From NCBI GenBank assembly GCA_028873965.1, contig JAPPMU010000042.1:155763-219762 (forward strand): 64,000 bases of DNA. The letters run 5' to 3'. The first letter of the stretch is position 1, and each line of letters begins with the position of its first letter. Below, one piece after another: positions 42,470 through 51,077 of the stretch. Origin of the DNA: Chloroflexota bacterium. GTDB taxonomy: Bacteria > Chloroflexota > Dehalococcoidia > Lucifugimonadales > UBA3495. The translations under genes and the position numbers were made by a program. The notes below the pieces were generated by a model. The model saw only the letters and a program-made list of their open reading frames with translations. It was not told the DNA's origin and did no database searches.

Positions 42470-44713
42470 TTATTCCTCCTGCTTGGAAAGGCCGGACAGG
42501 GCGGCGGAGCGGCTTGCTGTTTCCCCTGGCAAGCTATTTCGGGCTTCACGCTGCCTTTCCAGATATTCTAGCAGGCCGTCGGCAGCCGCTACCTTGCACT
42601 CGCCGCACAACAACTCGCCCGCACGACAGCGCGCTTGTAGCTCTACGTATGCCTGTGGCTCCGGCGTGGCGTAGAAAGCGTGCAGGCTGGACACCGAGCA
42701 GACCCGTGGATCAGGGTTGCCGCCCTTTTCCCGCTGCTCCTCCCGAGTCCCGCGCCCGCCGGTGTACGCGCGCCCGATGCGTCGCCGAATATCGGCCGGA
42801 TCGTCCACATAGGTGATGCGACCCGGCGGCACCCGGTTGGTCATCACTTCCACCGCGCCGCCGGTCCGGGGGTCTTCGTAGGTGGTCAGGTTCCGCAATT
42901 GGCGCAGATACAACGCCGACGGCTTCAGAAACCCGAACCGCTCCGCCACGTTGCGCGCCATGCGCACGTACACGTCGCCGCCAATCCCATCGACCACCAG
43001 CGTCCGACAGGGACCTCCGGCGTCAGGTTGCTGCACGTGCAGAATATCGGCCAGCCGTAGCAGCGGCCGGAAGGTGTCGGTCGCACTGTCCCGCAGACGG
43101 AGCCCCAGCGCCGAGTTCAACACGCTCAGCGGGATGGCCTCGCCCAGTTCAAACGCGGTCCTGATAATCGACGGGCTGTCCTGCTGCAAGTAGGCTCCGG
43201 CGCGCTCCAGATCCAGGCCGCTGCCCGCCATCACCAACAAATACTCACGCATCAACTCGCGCGCCTGGTCCAGATCGCCGAGTTCGTCCCGGAAACCGAT
43301 GGTCACCTCAGCGCCCATCGTCTGGAAGTGGGCCAGGATGCTGGCGCAAGTTCCGTGGCCCAGGTGCGGCGGCCCGTCGATGGCAACCGCCGTCAAAACC
43401 TTGCACCGCTGGCCGTCGGTCAGCGACTGCATGAATATGTCAGCGTCACGGCTGCCGACCGTCATCCCGGTTTCCATGTAGGGATGCGGGGTCTCGAACC
43501 ATTCCGTGAAACGGTAGCGTTGCTCCGGGTACGCCTCGTTCAGGCCAGTGACGCGCAGTTCCTTGATCAGTTCATTTTCGCGGGCCAGCGGCTGGTCGCC
43601 GGTGCGGACCACCAGGGAAGGAATCGCAATGTCGGCTTCGTCGGTGCGCGTCTCCGGCGATTCTGCATCCAGTATCTGACCGTGCAATCTGCTCAATCGC
43701 TGAGCAATGTCGTTGAGGGTCCGCTCCTGCGCCTCGCGGGCATTGGAAAGCAGCAGCCTGGCGATGTCCTCCGCCGTCTCCGCCGACAAACCCAGCTGCC
43801 GGGCCCGGCGCCGCGCGCCTACGAACAGGTTTTCCTCCACCGCCGGCTTGTGGATCGTGTCGCTTTCCAGGTACTTTTCCGCGGCCACATTGCGCGACGC
43901 CTCGATCCGGGCGTGAGTGAGCATTAGAATGTGGTTGTGGCTCCCGGAGATGATGGCCCGTTGCCGGCCTCGGTACTCCGCATACGGCAATCCACCGGCG
44001 GGCATCTCGGCCCGCACCGCAGCCGGGTCTTCGCCGGCCAGCAATCTGATAACGCCGCTTTCGATTTCCGCAACTTCCGCCAGGCGTCGCCAATCCGGTG
44101 GGACCAGGTCCGACGGCTGCTCATCCAGCCATGCTGACAATTTGGGCATACGTTGGGAGTACATTGCCAACGCCGCCGGGAGCGTTAGCTTGTCGCGGAG
44201 TCGCAACGCGGGCGTTAGGCACTCGCGGCGATAGCTGGCCAGGTAGGACTCCCGCAGGCGACCCACAGGCGGCGCTACTCTCAAGTAATCGGAGTGCCTT
44301 TCAACACTCACCAGGTCCAGCAGCGCGGCGTCCCGCAGCAACTTGCCGTTGTCGTCTTGCCGAAAATCAAGATCAAGTACAGGAGCTTGCGACAACGCTC
44401 CCGCGATAGCCCTGGCTACCGCCGCAATGTAGGGCTCGGGCCCGCCCGACCCTCGCAACCACGCCGAGGCCAGCGCAGCCGATGCCTCCGCCCGGTTCCC
44501 GTCCTGCGGACGACCGGACAGATGGAGCAGTGCGGCGGTGTTCACCACTGTCGGATCCACCGCCAGGTCACATGAACCGATCAACTCGGCGGCGGTGGCC
44601 GCGATGCGACGGGCTGCCGGTAGCCCTTGGGCGTCAGGGTGACCGGCGTACATTGCCGGCAGGGATGCAGCCAGCCGGTGCCCATCGGGGATGTAGGTTT
44701 GAGGAGAGGCCAT
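42470..44713 (-). CDS. Degenerate HD / chorismate-mutase-like / archaeal-type TrpRS-like fusion protein
   Basis: The product is 747 residues from the ATG at 44713 (749 from a GTG at 44719; numbering here uses the latter). Residues about 30-140 look like an HD domain whose key HD is HL (AALLHLSGR). Residues about 260-345 look like an AroQ-type chorismate mutase with catalytic-type residues kept: Arg271, Lys282 (AAEKYL), Glu295/Glu296 and Gln331. Residues about 380-725 resemble archaeal/eukaryotic TrpRS, with HLGH at 452-455 in the HIGH position, GGDVYVRMARNVAERFG, DDPADIRRRIGRAYTGG and CGEC at 705-708. The KMSKS site reads VMTNR, so tryptophan activation is probably lost or changed. It precedes two tiny membrane-protein genes and the true trpS. 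No function can be assigned. Confidence 0.8.
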   Translation of the reverse strand: MASPQTYIPDGHRLAASLPAMYAGHPDAQGLPAARRIAATAAELIGSCDLAVDPTVVNTAALLHLSGRPQDGNRAEASAALASAWLRGSGGPEPYIAAVARAIAGALSQAPVLDLDFRQDDNGKLLRDAALLDLVSVERHSDYLRVAPPVGRLRESYLASYRRECLTPALRLRDKLTLPAALAMYSQRMPKLSAWLDEQPSDLVPPDWRRLAEVAEIESGVIRLLAGEDPAAVRAEMPAGGLPYAEYRGRQRAIISGSHNHILMLTHARIEASRNVAAEKYLESDTIHKPAVEENLFVGARRRARQLGLSAETAEDIARLLLSNAREAQERTLNDIAQRLSRLHGQILDAESPETRTDEADIAIPSLVVRTGDQPLARENELIKELRVTGLNEAYPEQRYRFTEWFETPHPYMETGMTVGSRDADIFMQSLTDGQRCKVLTAVAIDGPPHLGHGTCASILAHFQTMGAEVTIGFRDELGDLDQARELMREYLLVMAGSGLDLERAGAYLQQDSPSIIRTAFELGEAIPLSVLNSALGLRLRDSATDTFRPLLRLADILHVQQPDAGGPCRTLVVDGIGGDVYVRMARNVAERFGFLKPSALYLRQLRNLTTYEDPRTGGAVEVMTNRVPPGRITYVDDPADIRRRIGRAYTGGRGTREEQREKGGNPDPRVCSVSSLHAFYATPEPQAYVELQARCRAGELLCGECKVAAADGLLEYLERQREARNSLPGETASRSAALSGLSKQEE

Positions 44714-44783
44714 TGTCACGGCAGGGAAACCGGTGCGGATGGCCTAATAATACCAGCAACCCCGATTGGCCAAATCCCCCGGA

Positions 44784-44810
44784 ACGTAAAAGCCCGGCCA
44801 GCGGCCGGGC
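44784..44810 (-). terminator. Intrinsic terminator after the hydrolase gene
   Basis: On the minus strand, the perfect stem GCCCGGCC-gct-GGCCGGGC (44792-44810) is followed by TTTTACG. It separates the hydrolase gene ending at 44839 from the TrpRS-like fusion gene, which therefore needs its own promoter in 44714-44780. Confidence 0.8.
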
Positions 44811-44838
44811 GACGGCGACGGCTGCGTGGTGTCCTTGT

Positions 44839-45528
44839 CTACCCCGCGCCATCGCTCAGCCGGTTGAGGAACAGAGCGATGGCTTCGTTGACCGCTTCCG
44901 GTTGTTCGAGCGTGACGAAGTGCCCGGAGTTGGGCACCACCACCACCTCAGCATCCTGCAACTCCCGGCCCAGGTATTCCGCGTAACGGACCGGGGTCAT
45001 TATGTCATCCGCTCCCACGATTACCAGCGATGGCAGGGAGATCTCCCTGACGCGCTCCATCACGTCGAACCGGTCGCAGGCCGACAGATCGTTGTGCTCG
45101 ACCATGGGGCCCGATTGCAGGGCGCGGGCGGCCAGTTGGGGCGCCAGATCCCGGTTGATGGCCTCGTAATATCCGGGCGCCTCGGCGCGCCATTGGGCCT
45201 CGTCCAAGCAGCGGTTCAGGTAGTCCGGGTGCACGCGCAGCCGCGCGCCGGTGCCGATCAGCACCAAGCCAGCCAAGTCCTCCGGGAACCGCAGAGCGTA
45301 GTCCAGGGCGATGGCGCCGCCCATGGAGTGACCGAACAGCACGAAGGGCGGATATCCCTTTCCGTGTGCGTAATCCCGCACCCAGTCCACATATCCGCCG
45401 ATGCTGTCCCTGGGGTCCCCGTCCGGGTGGCCGGGGAGGTTGACCGCGTCGGCATTTGCGAACTGCGCCGTCTGGTAGTGGTAGGTCAGTTCGTTCTGGC
45501 CGGAGCCATGAACCATCACCAGTTGCAT
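44839..45528 (-). CDS. Alpha/beta hydrolase
   Basis: The product is 229 residues. It has the oxyanion segment VMVHGSGQN, the nucleophile elbow FGHSMGG, a later acid in VGADDIMTP and the catalytic His in PNSGHFVTLEQP. It is a compact esterase/lipase-type enzyme with a small cap. The substrate is unknown. It ends at a good terminator. Confidence 0.88.
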   Translation of the reverse strand: MQLVMVHGSGQNELTYHYQTAQFANADAVNLPGHPDGDPRDSIGGYVDWVRDYAHGKGYPPFVLFGHSMGGAIALDYALRFPEDLAGLVLIGTGARLRVHPDYLNRCLDEAQWRAEAPGYYEAINRDLAPQLAARALQSGPMVEHNDLSACDRFDVMERVREISLPSLVIVGADDIMTPVRYAEYLGRELQDAEVVVVPNSGHFVTLEQPEAVNEAIALFLNRLSDGAG

Positions 45529-45599
45529 ATCAATTAATCCTGGAAATCCGAATGTCGCTGGCAGCGTGGAGCCTCGGCGCCGACGGCTACCGCCTACGT

Positions 45600-46148
45600 T
45601 TACTTCCGGGGCGGAGCCGGCGGCGGATCGTCATCGTCCAGCAATTCCGGGTTGGATACGATGCGCCTTTCCAACCAGGCTTGCCACCGGGCCGCTTCCT
45701 CGGTTCTGCCCTCAGCAAGTCCTTCGGCAAGCCCTTCGGCTCGTGCCTCTTCTCGTATTATATTCATGGCTCTTTGCCTGATGGTCTTGAACATCACTGC
45801 GACTCCTTTGGCAAACCAATCCACCAGCGTGGCCAACCAGGGCAAGCCGGACAGGAAGCTGATTATTCTGGTCAAATCAGCCGTAGCTTCTTTGCCCTCT
45901 CGTGCTCCCCAATAGCTCAACACCAGCGAAGCGAGTGCGATGCCGGCTGCGGTTTCGTCTCCGACCCCAATGCGATTTTGGATGAAGCCGCTGGCTGGTA
46001 TTTCCCATCCGTCTGGCCAGACTTCCAACTGGGGTAAGGACAGAGCGATGGTGTATAGCGCCAACAGTAGTATCAGCCATCGCGTGCTCCGCGCAACTGT
46101 CCGCAGCGCCGCGACCTTTAGCCCGGCCGAGCCACAGCGTCCTCCCAT
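45600..46148 (-). CDS. Membrane protein with an AEGLAEG-repeat cytoplasmic tail
   Basis: The product is 182 residues. A hydrophobic helix near residues 24-40 and a second hydrophobic region near 65-80 are followed by a charged tail with EARAEGLAEGLAEGRTEEA and a Pro/Asp-rich end. The tail is a short tandem repeat of the AEG(L/R) type. A second protein with the same layout (membrane segments, then EEGREEG repeats) is encoded at 59455-59913. No family is recognised. It lies 35 bp after gyrA on the same strand. Confidence 0.6.
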   Translation of the reverse strand: MGGRCGSAGLKVAALRTVARSTRWLILLLALYTIALSLPQLEVWPDGWEIPASGFIQNRIGVGDETAAGIALASLVLSYWGAREGKEATADLTRIISFLSGLPWLATLVDWFAKGVAVMFKTIRQRAMNIIREEARAEGLAEGLAEGRTEEAARWQAWLERRIVSNPELLDDDDPPPAPPRK

Positions 46149-46183
46149 GCGCTTATCCGCTGCTATTGGACCTTATCGCGCCG

Positions 46184-48916
46184 TCACAACAACTGTCCCT
46201 GGCCGTTTACGTGAGTGTCCGGATCGTCGTCATCATCGTCGATGTCGTCATCCGGCATGTCCTCACTGGTGACTTCGTCCTCGTCATCTTCGTCTTCGTA
46301 CTGGCTGTCCGCCTGGGCAGCGACCTCTTCGGCCTGTTCAAGGGCCGTGCTCGATGCGCCGTCCTGCACCGCCGGGTCATCCTGGCTGTAGTCCGTGGCC
46401 CGGAAGCAGTAGATGGATACGACGCTGTCGTCGCCGCCGCGCTCACGCCAGACGATGACTCCCTTGGTCTGCCGAGTGTTCACTACCTTGATCTCGGCCA
46501 AATCGATGCGCACCACCTGGCCGCGCGCCGAGATGATGAACACTTCGTGTCCCTCTTCGTCGTTCATTTCGGCGGAGGTGACGATCTTGGCGTCCACCAC
46601 CGGGCCGGTGGGCTTGTCTCCCTGGTCCACGGCAAAGGTTTTCACGCCCATGCCGCCGCGGTTGGTCTCACGGTACACGGGTTCGCCCTTGCTGTTGCAC
46701 AGGGGCGTCGCCTTGCCGTATCCCTTCTCGCTGACCACCAGCAAATACTCATCCTCGGGATCATTCACCACATCCAGCGCGACCACCCGGTCTTTACCAC
46801 CGAACTCATCCTTGAACTTGATGCCGATGACACCCGTGGCGTTGCGGTTGCGCTCGGGTATGCTGGTGACCGGACACAGCAACGCCTGCCCCTGCTCGGT
46901 GACCAGCACCACCGACGCGTCGCTCTGCGCCGGGCGCACCGCTACCAACTCGTCGCCGTCCAGCACCTTCATCGCGATGAGGCCGGACTTCCGCAGGTTC
47001 TGCAACTGGCCCGGACGCAGCGCGTTCACGCGGCCGTTCCGCGTTGCGAAAACGTACAGCCGGTTGTATTCGTCGCGGCTGGCCGGCAGCATGGTCTGCA
47101 CGTGCTCGCCCGGTTGCAGCGGGATCAGGTTCACCAACAAAGTGCCCCGGGCCGTGCGGCCGGTGTCGTTGGGCGTCTCGTAGACGCTCAGGGGATACAC
47201 CCGACCCTTATTGGTGAAGAACAGCAACTGCTCGTGGGTGTTCACCACCGCGATCTGCATGATCGCGTCGTCATCCCGGTTGTTCGCGCCGCGCACTCCC
47301 TTGCCGCCCCGGCGCTGGTTGCGGTAGGTGCTGATGGGCACGCGCTTGATGTATCCGCGCTGGCTCAGCGTGACGACCACGTCTTCCTGCACGATGAACT
47401 GTTCGATGGATTGCTCCTGCAGTTCCTCGCGGATTATTTCGGTGCGACGCGGGTCGGCGTGCTTCCGCTTGACCTCACGGGTCTCCCGCTTGATCTCCGC
47501 CCGGATCTTCTGCGGGTTCTGCAGCAGGTCCTCCAGCCGGGAGATGGTCGCCAGCAGGTCGTTGTATTCCTCGTCCAGGCGTTGACGCTCCAGAGCAGCC
47601 AAACGGCGCAACTGCATGTCGAGAATGGCCTGCGCCTGGATCTCCGACAGGTCGAACTGCTGGACCAGGTTGTTCCGTGCGGTCTCCACGTCCTGACTGT
47701 TGCGGATGGTCTCAATGATCGCGTCGATAGCGTCCAGGGCCTTGAGCAGACCCTCCACGATGTGGGCCCGGTCCCGGGCCCGCCCCAGTTGGTACTCAGT
47801 CCGCCGCCGGATGACGTCTTCACGGTGCGTTACGAAATGGTTGATGAGGTCCTTGAGCGGTAGTTCCTGCGGCTGCCCATCCACCAGCGCCAGCATGATG
47901 GCGTTGAAGGACGACCGCAACGCCGTGCGCTTGTACAGGTTGTTCAGGATCACCGTGGGCTGCGCGCTGCGCGCCAGCTCGATTACCACCCGGATGCCCC
48001 GTCGGTCCGACTCATCGCGGATCTCGGTGATGCCCACCAGGGTTTTGTCACGAACCAGGCTGGCGATCTTTTCGACCAGGGTCGCCTTGTTGACCTGGTA
48101 GGGCAGCTCGCTGATGATGATCCGCTGCCGGTTGGAATTGCGGCCCGGCATGTCCTCGATCTCGGTCACCGCTTCCATGACAACGCGACCGCGTCCGGTG
48201 GCGTACATGTCGCGCACGCCGGCCACACCGCGGATCCTGCCGGAGGTCGGAAAATCAGGCGCGGGGACGATCTCCATCAACTGATCGACGTTGCAAGTCG
48301 GGTGGTCGATAACGTAGTTGATGGCATCGCAGATCTCGCCCAGGTTGTGCGGGGGCATGTTGGTCGCCATGCCCACGGCGATGCCGGACGAACCATTGAC
48401 CAGCAGGTTCGGCATGCGCGCCGGCAGCACCTGTGGCTCTTTCAGGGAATCGTCGAAGTTATCGGAGAAATCCACGGTCTGCTGGTCGATGTCCGCCAGC
48501 ATTTCGTCGGCGATGGCGGCGAGCCGGGCCTCGGTGTAACGCATGGCCGCCGGCGGGTCGCCGTCGATGCTGCCGAAATTTCCTTGCCCGTCGATCAGCG
48601 GCGCGCGCATGGAGAACAACTGCGCCATGCGCACCAGCGCGTCGTACACTGACCCGTCGCCGTGCGGGTGGAATTTGCCCAGCACCTCGCCGACGATGCG
48701 CGCGCTCTTGCGGTACTGGCTGCCCGGGCGGATTCCCATGTCGTGCATGGCGTACAGAATCCGCCGCTGCACCGGCTTCAGCCCGTCCCGCACGTCCGGC
48801 AATGCCCTGGCCACGATGACCGACATCGCGTAGGACAGATACGACTCGCGCATCTCGTCCTCAATGGGCCGCAGAGTGAATTCCCCGCCGGGCTGCTGTG
48901 GTGGCGCCGTGGTCAT
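46184..48916 (-). CDS. gyrA: DNA gyrase subunit A
   Basis: The product is 910 residues. The catalytic Tyr127 is in [10 protein letters not shown] GyrA-box, QRRGGKG, near residue 560 identifies gyrase rather than topoisomerase IV. The quinolone-region motif reads [10 protein letters not shown], with Gly88 where E. coli has Ser83, while Asp92 (E. coli Asp87) is kept. The last 45 residues are extremely acidic (long Asp/Glu runs) as in some gyrases with a regulatory tail. The start overlaps the stop of a GATase-like gene by 4 nt. The partner gyrB is not in the window. Confidence 0.97.
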   Translation of the reverse strand: MTTAPPQQPGGEFTLRPIEDEMRESYLSYAMSVIVARALPDVRDGLKPVQRRILYAMHDMGIRPGSQYRKSARIVGEVLGKFHPHGDGSVYDALVRMAQLFSMRAPLIDGQGNFGSIDGDPPAAMRYTEARLAAIADEMLADIDQQTVDFSDNFDDSLKEPQVLPARMPNLLVNGSSGIAVGMATNMPPHNLGEICDAINYVIDHPTCNVDQLMEIVPAPDFPTSGRIRGVAGVRDMYATGRGRVVMEAVTEIEDMPGRNSNRQRIIISELPYQVNKATLVEKIASLVRDKTLVGITEIRDESDRRGIRVVIELARSAQPTVILNNLYKRTALRSSFNAIMLALVDGQPQELPLKDLINHFVTHREDVIRRRTEYQLGRARDRAHIVEGLLKALDAIDAIIETIRNSQDVETARNNLVQQFDLSEIQAQAILDMQLRRLAALERQRLDEEYNDLLATISRLEDLLQNPQKIRAEIKRETREVKRKHADPRRTEIIREELQEQSIEQFIVQEDVVVTLSQRGYIKRVPISTYRNQRRGGKGVRGANNRDDDAIMQIAVVNTHEQLLFFTNKGRVYPLSVYETPNDTGRTARGTLLVNLIPLQPGEHVQTMLPASRDEYNRLYVFATRNGRVNALRPGQLQNLRKSGLIAMKVLDGDELVAVRPAQSDASVVLVTEQGQALLCPVTSIPERNRNATGVIGIKFKDEFGGKDRVVALDVVNDPEDEYLLVVSEKGYGKATPLCNSKGEPVYRETNRGGMGVKTFAVDQGDKPTGPVVDAKIVTSAEMNDEEGHEVFIISARGQVVRIDLAEIKVVNTRQTKGVIVWRERGGDDSVVSIYCFRATDYSQDDPAVQDGASSTALEQAEEVAAQADSQYEDEDDEDEVTSEDMPDDDIDDDDDDPDTHVNGQGQLL

Positions 48917-49563
48917 CGTGAAGTTCTCCTCGTGTCGTTATTCTCAATGAATTCCTGGGCGCGTTCCACCAACCCAAGGAACAGGTTGTTGAAACTGGCC
49001 GGCACTTCGTCGCCGCGCTCCGGCTGAAACTGCACGCCGATCACCCAGCTGTGTTCCTTGCTTTCCAGACCTTCTATGATGCCGTCGTCCAGCTGATACG
49101 CGATGGTCATCAATCGTTCGGCCCGCTGCGGCTCGCGTATGCCCCGGCGATGCCGGCTGTTCACCCGGAACATTCCGGCGCTGCCGATGATCGCGGCCAT
49201 CTTGGACCCGGGCGACAGGTAGATCTGGTGCCGCAGCGGTTCCGTCGCGTCGTCCGGGAAATGCGCTGGCGCTGGCAGGGGGGCGCCTCCGCCAAAGCGC
49301 CGGTTCAGCGCGTGCATCCCGTCGCCCGTGGCCAGGACGGGCATGTCCGCTTCCAACGCGGCTGCGAGCAGATTGCCGGCCGCTCCCAGATGACAGTCCG
49401 GCACCAGCAAACCACCGGTTCCATCCAGAGCCTCGGTTGCGGACATCGCCGGCGCAACTACGCGAACTCTGCCACCGGCCTCTTCAATCGCCCGGACGGA
49501 TGGGGTTGGATGGTGGCCGTTGCGGGCGTCGGCCAGGACGGTGATGATGGGCAAAATAAGCAA
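48913..49563 (-). CDS. Catalytically degenerate class I glutamine amidotransferase-like protein
   Basis: The product is 216 residues and resembles the gamma-glutamyl-GABA hydrolase (peptidase C26) family: [17 protein letters not shown] at the start, [19 protein letters not shown] at the nucleophile elbow and [10 protein letters not shown] near the end. The nucleophile Cys of the usual GICRGMQ is Gly80, and the His of the usual VQxHPE is Gln, so the active site is lost. It is probably a binding or regulatory protein. It is coupled to gyrA by an ATGA overlap. Confidence 0.8.
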   Translation of the reverse strand: MLILPIITVLADARNGHHPTPSVRAIEEAGGRVRVVAPAMSATEALDGTGGLLVPDCHLGAAGNLLAAALEADMPVLATGDGMHALNRRFGGGAPLPAPAHFPDDATEPLRHQIYLSPGSKMAAIIGSAGMFRVNSRHRRGIREPQRAERLMTIAYQLDDGIIEGLESKEHSWVIGVQFQPERGDEVPASFNNLFLGLVERAQEFIENNDTRRTSR

Positions 49564-49695
49564 TCTTAAACGGGCCAGCAGGTCCTTTTATTATACTAAA
49601 AATCAGGCCAATCCTGCTCGCTGACCCGTCATCATCTTTCGCCGAAAACCGCTTTAGTGCTACCCTTCTCCCCAGAAAACGGAGGCAGATCAACG

Positions 49696-50055
49696 ATGAC
49701 AACCGCAGATGCTCGCTCGCCGGAACCGTCCGCGGACACGGCAGCCGATATTGAGGACACGGGCACCTTTCAAGTCCTGGTCTCCTACTACGACGCGGAG
49801 GATTTCAAGGGCGACTGGCGCTGGGGCGCGGACTGCCCGGCAGTTGGCGTCGCCACTGACGGGCGGACACGCGAGGAGGCCCTGGAGATGATAAAAGACG
49901 CTATTCAGGGCAAATTGTCAGATTATCCCGTTGGCCAGTATCCATTGCGCTCCGACGATGCCATGGCCGAGGCTTGTGCCGAGTACGAAGCTGAGGGGTG
50001 GGGCGAGTACACGCTGGATTGGGTGACGATTTCCGGCCCTAACCCATACCGTTAG
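49696..50055 (+). CDS. hicB: HicB-type antitoxin
   Basis: The product is 119 residues from the ATG at 49696; GGAGG lies 10 nt upstream. The partial RNase-H-like HicB fold is seen in FQVLVSYYDAEDFKGDW, DCPAVGVATDGRTREEALEMIKDAI. An N-terminal 20-residue extension is unstructured. It is followed 25 bp later by the HicA toxin gene. The order antitoxin-toxin is the less common one for this family. Confidence 0.8.
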   Translation: MTTADARSPEPSADTAADIEDTGTFQVLVSYYDAEDFKGDWRWGADCPAVGVATDGRTREEALEMIKDAIQGKLSDYPVGQYPLRSDDAMAEACAEYEAEGWGEYTLDWVTISGPNPYR

Positions 50056-50080
50056 ACGCCTGGGCGGGGGCGTCAGCGAA

Positions 50081-50329
50081 ATGCCTCGTCAACCCAATCG
50101 CAGGGACGTCATACGCGCCCTGGTTGCCGCCGGGTTTGTGTTCACTCCCGGCCGGGGGCGTGGCGGTCACGACAAGTGGCAACTGGGACGGTACACCGTT
50201 ATGGTGCCGCGTCACCGAAACGAGGTTCGTCCTGGAACTTTCACCAGCATACGGCGCCAGGCCGGCGGTTGGTCAACCGCCAAGTTCTGGTGGTACGCCG
50301 ACGGGATGCGCGGGTCGGAGCCGGATTAG
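50081..50329 (+). CDS. hicA: HicA-type mRNA interferase toxin
   Basis: The product is 82 residues with the double-stranded RNA-binding-like fold of HicA: RRDVIRALVAAGFVFTPGRGRGGHDKW, with catalytic His30. The next segments, YTVMVPRHRNEVRPGTFTSIRRQAGG, fit the family, although the usual GSH reads GGH. It should cleave translated mRNA when free of HicB. No good ribosome site is visible, so translation may depend on hicB. Confidence 0.82.
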   Translation: MPRQPNRRDVIRALVAAGFVFTPGRGRGGHDKWQLGRYTVMVPRHRNEVRPGTFTSIRRQAGGWSTAKFWWYADGMRGSEPD

Positions 50330-50424
50330 CCGGCGGCCCATAGATCCTCAGGAATCGGCATCCAGTAGCTGAGAGGTGTGCCCACTTGCCGCCGTGGTCG
50401 AATCCCAAAATGACATTCGTCGAA

Positions 50425-50814
50425 TCAGTCATCCCCATATCCCCAATCAGCAATCTCGTAGGCAATCCCCAACTCTAGGGCAGCGTTATGCAGCCGGCGA
50501 TCAACAGTCCACAGACGCGCCGACTCATGGAGGGCGGTTGATACGAGCAAATTAACATCCACGTATCCGATACCCCTTCCCATCAACCGGTGTCGTTCTA
50601 TAAACACCAACACTTCGTCCGAGAACGCTATCGTCACTTCCGGCAAATCACTCAAAAACTCCAGCGCTTGTACCCGATCTCGCAAGTTCCCGCACGCCAG
50701 TTCTCCAATCACCATGGGGTGCATCAAAACTTGTTCTCCGTCAAGTAAATCTGACAGATGCGGTACTTCTGACCGCCAATGGTCTATCCATACCGGGGTG
50801 TCAACCAATATCAT
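50425..50814 (-). CDS. vapC: VapC-type PIN-domain ribonuclease toxin
   Basis: The product is 129 residues. The acidic metal-site residues are Asp5 (ILVDTPVWIDHW), Glu38 (MVIGELACG) and the Asp of GIGYVDVNLLVSTAL, followed by TVDRRLH. All match a functional VapC. Its start overlaps the vapB stop by 4 nt. It is convergent with hicA, with 95 bp between the stops that show no further gene. Confidence 0.9.
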   Translation of the reverse strand: MILVDTPVWIDHWRSEVPHLSDLLDGEQVLMHPMVIGELACGNLRDRVQALEFLSDLPEVTIAFSDEVLVFIERHRLMGRGIGYVDVNLLVSTALHESARLWTVDRRLHNAALELGIAYEIADWGYGDD

Positions 50815-51008
50815 GCCGGTTCGCTGCGCCTCCGAGGGATTGGCTGTAGGTCGGGCATCGTACCACCCATTCGTGCCAATCGTCTGGCTGCCTCCCTTTC
50901 AACTAGCGCCTTCAATGCCGCGTTCACTACAGCGGAATTTGATTCCAAAGAGGTGAAGCGCTTTGCCTTGCCCAGTAACTCATCGTCAAGGTTAACCGTC
51001 GTCCTCAT
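50811..51008 (-). CDS. vapB: VapB-type antitoxin
   Basis: The product is 65 residues from the ATG at 51008, which has GGAGG 5 nt upstream. The N-terminus MRTTVNLDDELLGKAKRF is a ribbon-helix-helix-type DNA-binding start. The Arg/Pro-rich C-terminus (RRLARMGGTMPDLQPIP) should wrap the toxin. The ATGA overlap couples it to vapC. Confidence 0.88.
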   Translation of the reverse strand: MRTTVNLDDELLGKAKRFTSLESNSAVVNAALKALVEREAARRLARMGGTMPDLQPIPRRRSEPA

Positions 51009-51077
51009 GGCTCCTCCAACGCTGAAACTTCTCCCTGTGTTCCAGTTCATACACGCGATTATACATCAATTGATGCG

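Noticed and set aside
46166..47863. A 565-codon open frame antisense to gyrA
   Set aside because: Long antisense frames are common in GC-rich genes. The gyrA frame carries all expected motifs.
50241..50465. A small minus-strand frame between hicA and vapC containing NVILGFDHGGKWAHLSATG
   Set aside because: The first part looks protein-like, but most of the frame overlaps the 3' end of hicA and there is no ribosome site. It may be a relic and I cannot support it.
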